Below, in pieces: positions 1 to 6,146 of a stretch of DNA of 6,146 bases. This DNA is from Salinicoccus sp. UBA3372 (GTDB taxonomy: Bacteria > Bacillota > Bacilli > Staphylococcales > Salinicoccaceae), in assembly GCA_002360325.1 (NCBI GenBank), contig DEQG01000015.1, forward strand, positions 10,374 through 16,519. The letters are read 5' to 3'. The translations under genes and the position numbers were made by a program. Each line of letters begins with the position of its first letter. The stretch's first letter is position 1. The notes beneath the pieces were generated by a model that saw only the letters and a program-made list of their open reading frames with translations, did no database searches and was not told where the DNA came from.

Positions 1-89
1 GTTGAATGTTCATCCATAAATCCTCTTGAATTTCTGCTGTAACTCTGCAGTTTCAACAACGCATCGCAATGTGTATCAATAATCTTCAT
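1..89 (-). CDS. Membrane (renal-type) dipeptidase, peptidase M19 family, N-terminal fragment
   Basis: Only the first 29 codons lie in the window; the gene runs off the left edge. The reading is M-K-I-I-D-T-H-C-D-A-L-L-K-L-Q, then S-Y-S-R-N-S-R-G-F-M-D-E-H-S. The D-T-H-C-D-A-L start is the hallmark N-terminus of M19 dipeptidases, where the His and Asp of the HxD motif (here H7 and D9) bind the binuclear zinc centre. Members hydrolyse dipeptides, often with little side-chain preference, and bacterial ones usually act in the cytoplasm. The ATG at 89-87 is supported by an AAGGGGGAG ribosome site five bases upstream (103-95) and by a promoter about 16 bp further up. It is divergent from the YjiH-family gene, with a 198-bp shared control region. 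The family call rests on a short but characteristic stretch, so the substrate cannot be judged. Confidence 0.8.
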   Translation of the reverse strand, partial: MKIIDTHCDALLKLQSYSRNSRGFMDEHS

Positions 90-111
90 CAGTACTCCCC
101 CTTCATCAAAT

Positions 112-139
112 ATTATACAGACAATCGAAAATCTCGCAA
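112..139 (-). promoter_or_regulatory. Sigma-A promoter of the dipeptidase gene
   Basis: On the minus strand a perfect TATAAT -10 lies at 117-112. A TTGCGA -35 (4 of 6 consensus bases) lies at 139-134, with a 16-bp spacer. The predicted start near 105 gives a very short leader that begins just before the AAGGGGGAG ribosome site. Predicted by eye only. Confidence 0.55.
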
Positions 140-209
140 AAGTTAAACATATACATTATGAAATAATGATTGAATTAATATTAGACAGAGTATAAACTGT
201 AAATGAGTA

Positions 210-224
210 ATGAAAACGTTTTCT
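210..224. promoter_or_regulatory. cre box (CcpA catabolite-control site)
   Basis: ATGAAAACGTTTTCT matches every fixed base of the Gram-positive cre consensus WTGNAANCGNWNNCW and contains the perfect 12-bp palindrome GAAAACGTTTTC at 212-223. CcpA with HPr-Ser-P binds such sites when preferred sugars are present. The box sits 13 bp upstream of the proposed -35 of the YjiH-family gene (centre about 55 bp before its start point), a position compatible with activation. It lies about 15 bp downstream of a weaker TATAAA element at 191-196, where it would act as a roadblock. The sign of regulation is therefore open. It is more than 100 bp from the dipeptidase promoter. Confidence 0.75.
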
Positions 225-237
225 TGTATTTTCACTG

Positions 238-265
238 TTTACTTTACAATTATGAATTGTATAAT
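238..265 (+). promoter_or_regulatory. Sigma-A promoter of the YjiH-family gene
   Basis: A perfect TATAAT -10 (260-265) follows a TTTACT -35 (238-243, 4 of 6) with a 16-bp spacer. A start near 272 leaves a leader of about 16 bases that begins at the ribosome site. A second, weaker candidate is TTGAAT (170-175) with TATAAA (191-196), but its 15-bp spacer is short. If that promoter is used, the cre box lies within the transcribed region. Confidence 0.5.
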
Positions 266-287
266 TTAATTAAAGGTAGGGATATTT

Positions 288-1619
288 ATGAACAAAACTG
301 CAACTTTATTAAAATTTTTAATACCATCTTTAATTGGTATATTCATGTTCCTGTTCCCCCTGACAGATGCGGACGGTAATACAACGATACCGATTGCATA
401 TTTGGCAGGATTATTGCTGGACTTGCTGGGACATGAATCAGCTTTACTCATAATTACCATTATAATCACTTTGGCTGCTATTCTGACAGTCATTTTCAGC
501 TGGATACATAAACCAAATTCACAAATGCTGGCTGATATGTTTTCTGTTACACCTGTCTGGGTGGGGACAAGACTTCTTGGTGCGATATTCGTATTATTGA
601 CTTATTTTGAACTCGGACCTGAAGTCGTCACTTCCATGGGCACGGGCGGCATGATCCTTAACGATCTGATGCCGACATTATTATCGGTGTTCTTATTTGC
701 CGGAATACTGCTGCCGCTGTTACTGAACTACGGGCTGCTTGAATTTGTAGGTGCGATTTTCACGAAGGTGATGAGACCTTTATTCACACTGCCCGGACGC
801 TCAACCGTCGACAATCTGGCTTCATGGGTCGGAGACGGGACAGTCGGTGTCCTTTTAAGCAGTAAACAATATGAAGATGGATATTATACAAGAAGAGAAG
901 CAACAGTCATTGCGACAACCTTCTCTGTAGTTTCCATCACGTTTACAGTGGTCATTTTAGATTTGATCGGTCTGATGAATTATTTCGGAGTATTCTACCT
1001 GACAGTATTGATCGCCGGTCTTGCTGCGGCATTCATCATGCCGAGAATACCCCCTCTGTCCAGAATAGAAGACACATATCACCGTGAAGACAGAGAACTG
1101 AATGAAGTGATACCTGAGGGCTACAACCCGTTTACATGGGGTTACCGTCAGGCTATGGAAAAAGCTGAAAAAGCTGATGGCTTTACAGATTATTTGAAAG
1201 ACGGATTGAAGACAGTCGGAGATATGTGGTTTGCAGTACTGCCGATTGTAATGGCTATTGGTACACTCGGTACGATTGTCGCTGAATACACACCTGTATT
1301 TACATGGATCGGTGCGCCATTTGTACCACTGCTGGAGCTGGTGGGAATAGAAGAGGCACAGGCAGCATCCGAAACACTGTTTATCGGATTCACAGACATG
1401 TTTCTGCCGGCAATTTTAATTGAAACGGTTGCTTCGGACATGACAAGATTTGTAGTCGGTGCCCTGAGTATCACGCAGCTGATCTACTTATCAGAAGTCG
1501 GCGGTGTCATCCTGGGTTCCAAAATACCTATCGGGCTTGGTAAGCTGTTCATCATCTTCTTACTGAGAACAGCAATCACATTGCCAATCATCATCGTGAT
1601 TGCACACATTATTTTTTAA
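288..1619 (+). CDS. YjiH-family membrane protein with nucleoside-recognition (Gate) domains
   Basis: This 443-residue polytopic membrane protein has about 10 hydrophobic segments, including roughly 8-25, 35-71, 95-108, 129-158, 206-228, 233-251, 315-348, 385-410 and 418-440. A hydrophilic cytoplasmic-type loop (about 254-308, rich in Glu, Asp, Arg and Lys) splits it in two. The conserved block SWVGDGTVGVLLSSKQY (179-195), followed by YTRREATVIAT and FSVVSITF, resembles the Gate/nucleoside-recognition domain. The second half carries related GFTDMFLPAILIE (367-379) and SEVGGVILGSKIPIGL (402-417) blocks. The family is annotated as a putative transporter; E. coli yjiH lies next to yjiG and the isoaspartyl dipeptidase gene iadA. 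The substrate is not established, and 'nucleoside' in the domain name is not proof. Translation starts at ATG 288 behind AAAGGTAGGG (272-281), six bases away. The gene is divergent from a dipeptidase gene, is probably under CcpA, and is followed by a strong terminator, so it is probably monocistronic. Confidence 0.8.
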   Translation: MNKTATLLKFLIPSLIGIFMFLFPLTDADGNTTIPIAYLAGLLLDLLGHESALLIITIIITLAAILTVIFSWIHKPNSQMLADMFSVTPVWVGTRLLGAIFVLLTYFELGPEVVTSMGTGGMILNDLMPTLLSVFLFAGILLPLLLNYGLLEFVGAIFTKVMRPLFTLPGRSTVDNLASWVGDGTVGVLLSSKQYEDGYYTRREATVIATTFSVVSITFTVVILDLIGLMNYFGVFYLTVLIAGLAAAFIMPRIPPLSRIEDTYHREDRELNEVIPEGYNPFTWGYRQAMEKAEKADGFTDYLKDGLKTVGDMWFAVLPIVMAIGTLGTIVAEYTPVFTWIGAPFVPLLELVGIEEAQAASETLFIGFTDMFLPAILIETVASDMTRFVVGALSITQLIYLSEVGGVILGSKIPIGLGKLFIIFLLRTAITLPIIIVIAHIIF

Positions 1620-1629
1620 ACACATATTA

Positions 1630-1674
1630 ATAGCCGGGATACGGATCATCGTATCCCGGCTATATCTTTTATTT
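1630..1674 (+). terminator. Rho-independent terminator of the YjiH-family gene
   Basis: A perfect 14-bp stem (ATAGCCGGGATACG at 1630-1643 with CGTATCCCGGCTAT at 1650-1663) closes a 6-base loop. The T-rich tail ATCTTTTATTT (1664-1674) follows. It begins 11 bases after the stop codon. The stem is very stable, although the T tract is interrupted. Confidence 0.85.
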
Positions 1675-1692
1675 GAAATATCTGATATTTTT

Positions 1693-1716
1693 ATTAATAT
1701 ACACCATTAATATACA
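1693..1716. repeat. Two tandem copies of ATTAATATACA upstream of the DASS transporter gene
   Basis: ATTAATATACA occurs at 1693-1703 and again, identically, at 1706-1716, separated by CC (13-bp period). The repeat lies 47-70 bp before the start codon, where the promoter should be. Candidate promoter elements overlap it: TTGAAA at 1673-1678 could be a -35, with TTAATA, TAATAT or TATACA inside the first copy as -10 (spacers of 15, 16 or 19 bp). It could be a tandem operator or a small slippage duplication. Confidence 0.6.
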
Positions 1717-1762
1717 TTCCGCGAATGAGTTAGAAAATATATATATTCTACAAGGAGTGGTT

Positions 1763-3256
1763 ATGATGAGTTCGAAGTCTGAGAAACATTACACTACAAG
1801 AAACATGATTGGCCTGATGCTCGGCCCTGCGCTGTTTGCCCTTGCCTATTTCTTAATTCCTGAAAGTATTTTAGCTTATGAACCAAGAATTGTTTTAGGT
1901 GTGACGCTTCTTGTGGCAACTTACTGGGTCACAGAACCTATACCTCTGGCAGCAACTTCTTTGATTCCGTTAGTTTTAATACCTGCTTTTTACGGGGCAG
2001 GCATAGAAACCATTGCACCAGCTTATGCAAGTCCAGTCATCTTCATGTATGGCGGTGGTTTCGTCATCGCCCTTGCCATTGAAAAATGGAACTTACATAG
2101 GCGGATTGCTCTGAACATCATTAAGATGATCGGTTCTGAAAGCAACCGGATGATTTTGGGTATTTTAATCGCCACTGCGGGTATTTCAATGTTCGTATCC
2201 AACGCAGCCACTGCCCTGATGATGCTGCCTGTGGCAGTCGCTCTGATCAATGAAGTCCAGGACAAGCAGATTTTAGAGGGAGAGAATTTTAAGAAATTCT
2301 CCAAAGGCATCTTGCTGACTGTTGCCTACTCCGCCACTATCGGGGGTCTGGCCACGCTTGTCGCAGCGGTTCCTAACGCGTTGCTTGCCGGTATTGCCAG
2401 TTCACAATTAGACCGTGAAGTCACGTTTGCAGAATGGTTCTTTTTCGCAGGACCTGTTGCCATAGTGATGCTGGTCATTTTGTATTTCTATTTAACAAAG
2501 GCACAGTTCAAAATCAATAAGACCGAAGAAAAATCTGGCACCATGGATTTTATTAAAAATGAGCTTGAAGAAATGGGAAAGTTCACTGCTGATGAAATGA
2601 AAGTTGCGGCTGTATTTCTTATTACTGTAATATTGTGGATTGTTTCTCCATTTATCATAAGCGTTCCATTCATACCAGAACCTGTAGGGTTGTTTTTTGA
2701 AGGTTTGCACGACGGGACAATAGCCATGTTTGGTGCAGTCCTGCTGTTCTTACTTCCAAGCTCCAGAAAAGGAGAACGTATATTGGAATGGGAGAACATG
2801 CGTGATTTGCCATGGGGTGTTCTTATCCTCTTCGGCGGTGGTATGGCACTTGCAGAGGCATTCGGTGCCTCTGGCCTGAATGACGCCATCGGTGACGTAT
2901 TAGGATTATTGGAAGGACTGGAATACTTCTTCATCCTGCTGCTCCTAGTCGTATTTATATTGAGTCTGACTGAAATATTGTCCAATACTGCAGTGTCGAA
3001 CCTGGTCCTGCCGCTCACTGTCGGACTGGGAGTCGCAGTCGGCATCGATCCGCTTCCGCTTATGGCAGCAGCTGCACTCGCAGCAGGTTCATGCTACATG
3101 CTGCCCGTTGCCACTCCGCCGAATACGGCAGTATTCAGTGCCGGCTATTTAAATATAGGTGATATGGCAAAGGCAGGCGTATGGCTGAACATCATATCCG
3201 TTATAGTGATTACTCTTGCAGTCTACTTCTGGATGCCGATAGTATTCAGTTTCTAA
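1763..3256 (+). CDS. DASS/SLC13-family anion symporter (Na+/carboxylate type)
   Basis: The predicted protein has 497 residues and about eleven hydrophobic segments in two inverted halves, typical of divalent anion:Na+ symporters (VcINDY, SdcS, NaCT). The C-terminal half keeps the signatures: TEILSNTAVSNLVLPL with the SNT triad at S407-N408-T409, and MLPVATPPNTAVFSAGYL with N454. In the N-terminal half the matching triad reads S146-N147-A148 (VSNAATALMMLPVAVAL), and the loop usually read as GTxxGTPPN is TIGGLATLVAAVPNALLAG (to N205). Known members take up succinate, malate, fumarate or citrate with Na+; the altered half-site makes the substrate and coupling uncertain. ATG 1763 is preferred because AAGGAGTGG (1752-1760) lies just before it. 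ATG 1766 is equally possible and has better spacing (8 rather than 5 bases). An in-frame TTG at 1673 has no ribosome site and overlaps the previous terminator. The gene lies between two terminators, so it is probably transcribed alone. Confidence 0.88.
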   Translation: MMSSKSEKHYTTRNMIGLMLGPALFALAYFLIPESILAYEPRIVLGVTLLVATYWVTEPIPLAATSLIPLVLIPAFYGAGIETIAPAYASPVIFMYGGGFVIALAIEKWNLHRRIALNIIKMIGSESNRMILGILIATAGISMFVSNAATALMMLPVAVALINEVQDKQILEGENFKKFSKGILLTVAYSATIGGLATLVAAVPNALLAGIASSQLDREVTFAEWFFFAGPVAIVMLVILYFYLTKAQFKINKTEEKSGTMDFIKNELEEMGKFTADEMKVAAVFLITVILWIVSPFIISVPFIPEPVGLFFEGLHDGTIAMFGAVLLFLLPSSRKGERILEWENMRDLPWGVLILFGGGMALAEAFGASGLNDAIGDVLGLLEGLEYFFILLLLVVFILSLTEILSNTAVSNLVLPLTVGLGVAVGIDPLPLMAAAALAAGSCYMLPVATPPNTAVFSAGYLNIGDMAKAGVWLNIISVIVITLAVYFWMPIVFSF

Positions 3257-3261
3257 TATGT

Positions 3262-3300
3262 AAAGAGAGGACAAGAAATTAATCTCGTCCTCTCTTTTTT
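3262..3300 (+). terminator. Strong terminator after the DASS gene, possibly bidirectional
   Basis: AAAGAGAGGAC (3262-3272) pairs with GTCCTCTCTTT (3287-3297), an 11-bp stem with a 14-base loop. On the plus strand it runs into a T tract reaching 3300. It begins 5 bases after the transporter's stop. Read from the minus strand the same stem ends in TTT only, so it may also stop transcription from tyrS, but less well. Confidence 0.88.
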
Positions 3301-3326
3301 GTTCCGCTTATTTGATTCTGGTGATT

Positions 3327-4729
<1,403 letters not shown>

Positions 4730-4734
4730 TTAAA

Positions 4735-4939
4735 ATAAAAAAACACCCCACTAAATATAGTATGGGTGCAGCGCACGGTACCACCAAACGGTTTCACTCT
4801 CGGATAAATATCATCCTGATTTCTGAATTTTTCGTATGGGTGTATTCACAAACTATCCGTCACTGGTTTTCACCATCCACCAGCTCTCTTAATCAGGATA
4901 AATCCGCTACTTCTCCCACTATTCAGAGGGTATTAAATT
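4735..4939 (-). promoter_or_regulatory. Tyrosine T-box riboswitch leader of tyrS
   Basis: On the minus strand, transcription starting near 4939 gives a leader of about 200 bases with the T-box landmarks in order. The Stem I base is GTGGG (4919-4915) with CCCAT (4840-4836). The AGAGAGCTGGTGG...GGTGAAAACCAG distal region has a CTGGU/ACCAG stem at 4883-4863. The specifier TAC (4844-4842), in the usual GAA-codon-A setting, is a tyrosine codon. The T-box core TGGTACC (4783-4777) has a UGGU that would pair with the tRNA 3' end ACCA, as expected for discriminator base A. The antiterminator is UGG/CCA plus GUGC/GCAC around the seven-base bulge (4786-4763). Its 3' arm GCACCCA is also the 5' arm of the terminator, so the two folds exclude each other. 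Confidence 0.93.
4737..4768 (-). terminator. T-box leader attenuator of tyrS
   Basis: Read leftward, CACCC (4768-4764) pairs with GGGTG (4748-4744). An inner ACTA/TAGT stem closes a TATT loop, and seven T residues (4743-4737) follow. This is the premature terminator formed when tRNA-Tyr is charged. It ends 12 bases before the AGGAGG ribosome site of tyrS. Confidence 0.88.
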
Positions 4940-4945
4940 AATTTA

Positions 4946-4973
4946 ATAGTAACATCTTCATTATAAAAGTCAA
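4946..4973 (-). promoter_or_regulatory. Sigma-A promoter of the tyrS leader
   Basis: On the minus strand TTGACT (4973-4968, 5 of 6) is followed after 16 bp by TACTAT (4951-4946). The -10 is preceded by TG-T, an extended -10. The predicted start near 4939 precedes the T-box Stem I by about 20 bases. Confidence 0.7.
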
Positions 4974-5005
4974 CTGCCTGACTATTCGCCGGCATAGAAT
5001 ATGAT

Positions 5006-5021
5006 GTGATAAATTTATCAC
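5006..5021. promoter_or_regulatory. Perfect 16-bp palindrome, operator candidate
   Basis: GTGATAAATTTATCAC is a perfect dyad located 9 bp upstream of the proposed -35 of the PBP gene and about 33 bp upstream of the tyrS -35. A related sequence recurs across the PBP promoter: TATCACTAT occurs at 5016-5024 (overlapping the palindrome's right arm) and again at 5044-5052 in the promoter spacer, 28 bp apart. This spacing of nearly three helical turns would suit a dimeric regulator with two sites. I cannot assign a regulator. The half-site spacing differs from CRP/ArcR (TGTGA-N6-TCACA) and Rex sites. Confidence 0.5.
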
Positions 5022-5030
5022 TATTTACTC

Positions 5031-5079
5031 TTGCAAGGGTTGATATCACTATCTATAATGATTTTATATATGGTATAAT
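5031..5079 (+). promoter_or_regulatory. Promoter region of the class A PBP gene
   Basis: Two overlapping possibilities are visible. The first is TTGCAA (5031-5036, 4 of 6), a 17-bp spacer and a perfect TATAAT (5054-5059). The second is an extended -10, TGGTATAAT (5071-5079), with no clear -35, whose start would fall about 15 bases before the ATG and just ahead of the ribosome site. The first has the better architecture. Confidence 0.6.
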
Positions 5080-5100
5080 GTCCGTTGATAGGAGGTCCAC

Positions 5101-6146
5101 ATGAAGAAGAATATTAAAGAGTTTTTTGATAATATTAAGAAGATTTTTACGAAGGAGGAACCGAAAGGCGACAAGGATTCGGTAACCGGTAATACCTTCA
5201 AGGAAAAATTTTCAAATATAAACAGCCGAATTAGAAATGCTGGTTCTCCAGTCAGAGTCGCTTTTTTCACTACATATGAAACTGCCTGGAATATTGTATT
5301 ATTTATCATATTGGCATTTTCATTATTAGGCCTTCTGGCTTTCAGTGTCGGCCTGGGCTATTTCGCAGCTCTCGTCAACGATGAAGAGGTCCAGTCCAAC
5401 GATGAACTGGTTGTTGCACTGACTGAAATGACGGAAAGTTCGACCGTTGCATTCGGCACCGGTGAATCGCTCGGTACACTCCGTGCGGATCTCATCAGAG
5501 AAAGAGTCGACTATGAGAACATCAATCCTTATGTTGTCGACGCTGTCGTCGCAACTGAAGATGAGCACTTCTATGAACATAACGGTATTGTGCCAAAAGC
5601 ATTCATGCGTGCTGCGCTCCAAGTCTTCGCCGGCGGCGATGACGGTACAGGCGGCAGTACGCTGACTCAGCAATTGGTTAAAAACCAGCTGCTTACAAAT
5701 GAAACGACTTTCGACAGAAAAGCTGTCGAGCTGCTTCTTGCTTTCCGGGTGGAAAAACTGCTCGATAAAGATGAAATCATCGAAGCGTATCTAAATGCCG
5801 TTTCATTTGGACGCAATGCCAATGGACAGAATATTGCAGGTATACAGGCAGCTGCAGAAGGTGTTTTCGGAAAAGATGCCAGTGAGCTCAACCTCGCTGA
5901 AAGTGCATTTTTAGCAGGTATGCCGCAAAACCCATATGCATACACCCCATTTATGCAGGGCGGCGATGTCAAGAATGAAGATTATCTGCAGTATGGTAAG
6001 AACAGGCAGACATTCGTCCTCGACCGTATGTTATTGGAAGGTAAGATTGATCAGGAAGAGTACGACGAAGCTGTCGAATATGACTTATATGCGAACTTGA
6101 CAGACAGTGTCGTTGTTCCAAATCAGAACTATCCTTTCTTAACAGA
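5101..6146 (+). CDS. Class A penicillin-binding protein (GT51 transglycosylase part), truncated by window edge
   Basis: The first 348 codons are present; the frame is open to the right edge. Glycosyltransferase-51 enzymes polymerise lipid II into glycan strands on the outer face of the membrane. Residues 1-63 form a charged cytoplasmic tail, followed by one membrane anchor (about 64-91) and an extracytoplasmic linker. GT51 motifs follow in order: ATEDEHFYEHNG (151-162, E153 the expected catalytic Glu), GGSTLTQQLVKN (184-195), RKAVELLLAFRVEKLLDKDEI (206-226, E210) and EAYLNAVSFGRN (228-239), then AAAEGVFGK and LNLAESAFLAGMPQNP (263-278). A transpeptidase domain with SxxK, SxN and KTG motifs is expected beyond the edge, since the chain continues past the GT domain into a PBP1A-like linker. 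A monofunctional enzyme is less likely. ATG 5101 follows AGGAGGT (5090-5096) closely. The gene is divergent from tyrS across a 389-bp spacer that holds the T-box leader, both promoters and a palindrome. Confidence 0.92.
   Translation, partial: MKKNIKEFFDNIKKIFTKEEPKGDKDSVTGNTFKEKFSNINSRIRNAGSPVRVAFFTTYETAWNIVLFIILAFSLLGLLAFSVGLGYFAALVNDEEVQSNDELVVALTEMTESSTVAFGTGESLGTLRADLIRERVDYENINPYVVDAVVATEDEHFYEHNGIVPKAFMRAALQVFAGGDDGTGGSTLTQQLVKNQLLTNETTFDRKAVELLLAFRVEKLLDKDEIIEAYLNAVSFGRNANGQNIAGIQAAAEGVFGKDASELNLAESAFLAGMPQNPYAYTPFMQGGDVKNEDYLQYGKNRQTFVLDRMLLEGKIDQEEYDEAVEYDLYANLTDSVVVPNQNYPFLT

Noticed and set aside
1673..1762. A 30-residue N-terminal extension of the DASS protein from a TTG at 1673
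   Set aside because: The TTG sits in the tail of the preceding terminator, lacks a ribosome site, and the extension would be translated from AT-rich promoter-like DNA. The AAGGAGTGG before ATG 1763/1766 decides the start.
2488..3045. A 185-codon open frame antisense to the DASS gene
   Set aside because: It lies wholly inside a well-supported membrane-protein gene on the other strand, has low-complexity Ser/Asn/Pro-rich composition typical of antisense shadows, and has no ribosome site or recognisable domain.
5006..5021. Assigning the palindrome to Rex, CRP/ArcR or Fur-type regulators
   Set aside because: It resembles these superficially, but TGTGA and TCAC arms here are 8 bases apart rather than the 6 of CRP/ArcR and Rex sites, and the Fur GATAAT pattern is absent.
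5326..5972. Two leftward open frames (115 and 101 codons) inside the PBP gene
   Set aside because: The plus-strand frame here carries the complete ordered set of GT51 motifs. The antisense frames show no motif, promoter or ribosome site.

Overview
The window looks like a chromosomal segment of a low-GC Gram-positive coccus, most likely Staphylococcaceae (a Salinicoccus/Jeotgalicoccus/Staphylococcus-type genome). The evidence is the moderately AT-rich composition, strong AGGAGG ribosome sites, a CcpA-type cre box, a tyrosine T-box leader, and a tyrS product that reads like staphylococcal TyrRS at the usual 420 residues. The genus is inferred by eye. Nothing in the window looks mobile: there are no transposases, CRISPR units, tRNAs or rRNAs.

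Layout, left to right. (1) The first 89 bases are the 5' end of a leftward gene for an M19 (renal-type) dipeptidase, cut by the window edge. (2) A 198-bp divergent control region (90-287) carries a promoter for each direction and a perfect cre match. (3) A rightward gene (288-1619) encodes a YjiH-family/nucleoside-recognition (Gate) membrane protein and ends at a 14-bp terminator hairpin. (4) A rightward gene (1763-3256) encodes a DASS/SLC13-type (Na+/carboxylate) transporter. Its N-terminal half has lost canonical substrate- and ion-site signatures that its C-terminal half keeps. It is preceded by an 11-bp direct repeat and followed by a strong terminator. (5) A convergent intergenic region (3257-3448) contains two tandem 51-bp hairpin-forming units that also read in one open frame as a 17-residue repeat. 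(6) Leftward tyrS (3449-4711, GTG start) lies downstream of a tyrosine T-box riboswitch (about 4735-4939) and its promoter. (7) A divergent spacer holds a perfect 16-bp palindrome and a promoter for (8) a rightward class A penicillin-binding protein gene (5101 to the right edge), cut before its transpeptidase domain.

How the parts may work together. The dipeptidase, the YjiH protein and the DASS carrier are plausibly nutrient-acquisition functions (peptide cleavage and uptake of small organic solutes), with carbon-catabolite control at least at the first divergent pair. tyrS and the PBP gene are housekeeping functions: tyrosine charging controlled by uncharged tRNA-Tyr, and peptidoglycan polymerisation.

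I found no clear new multi-gene system. The least explained item is the 51-bp hairpin repeat behind tyrS. The altered DASS motifs and the palindrome at the PBP promoter come next.
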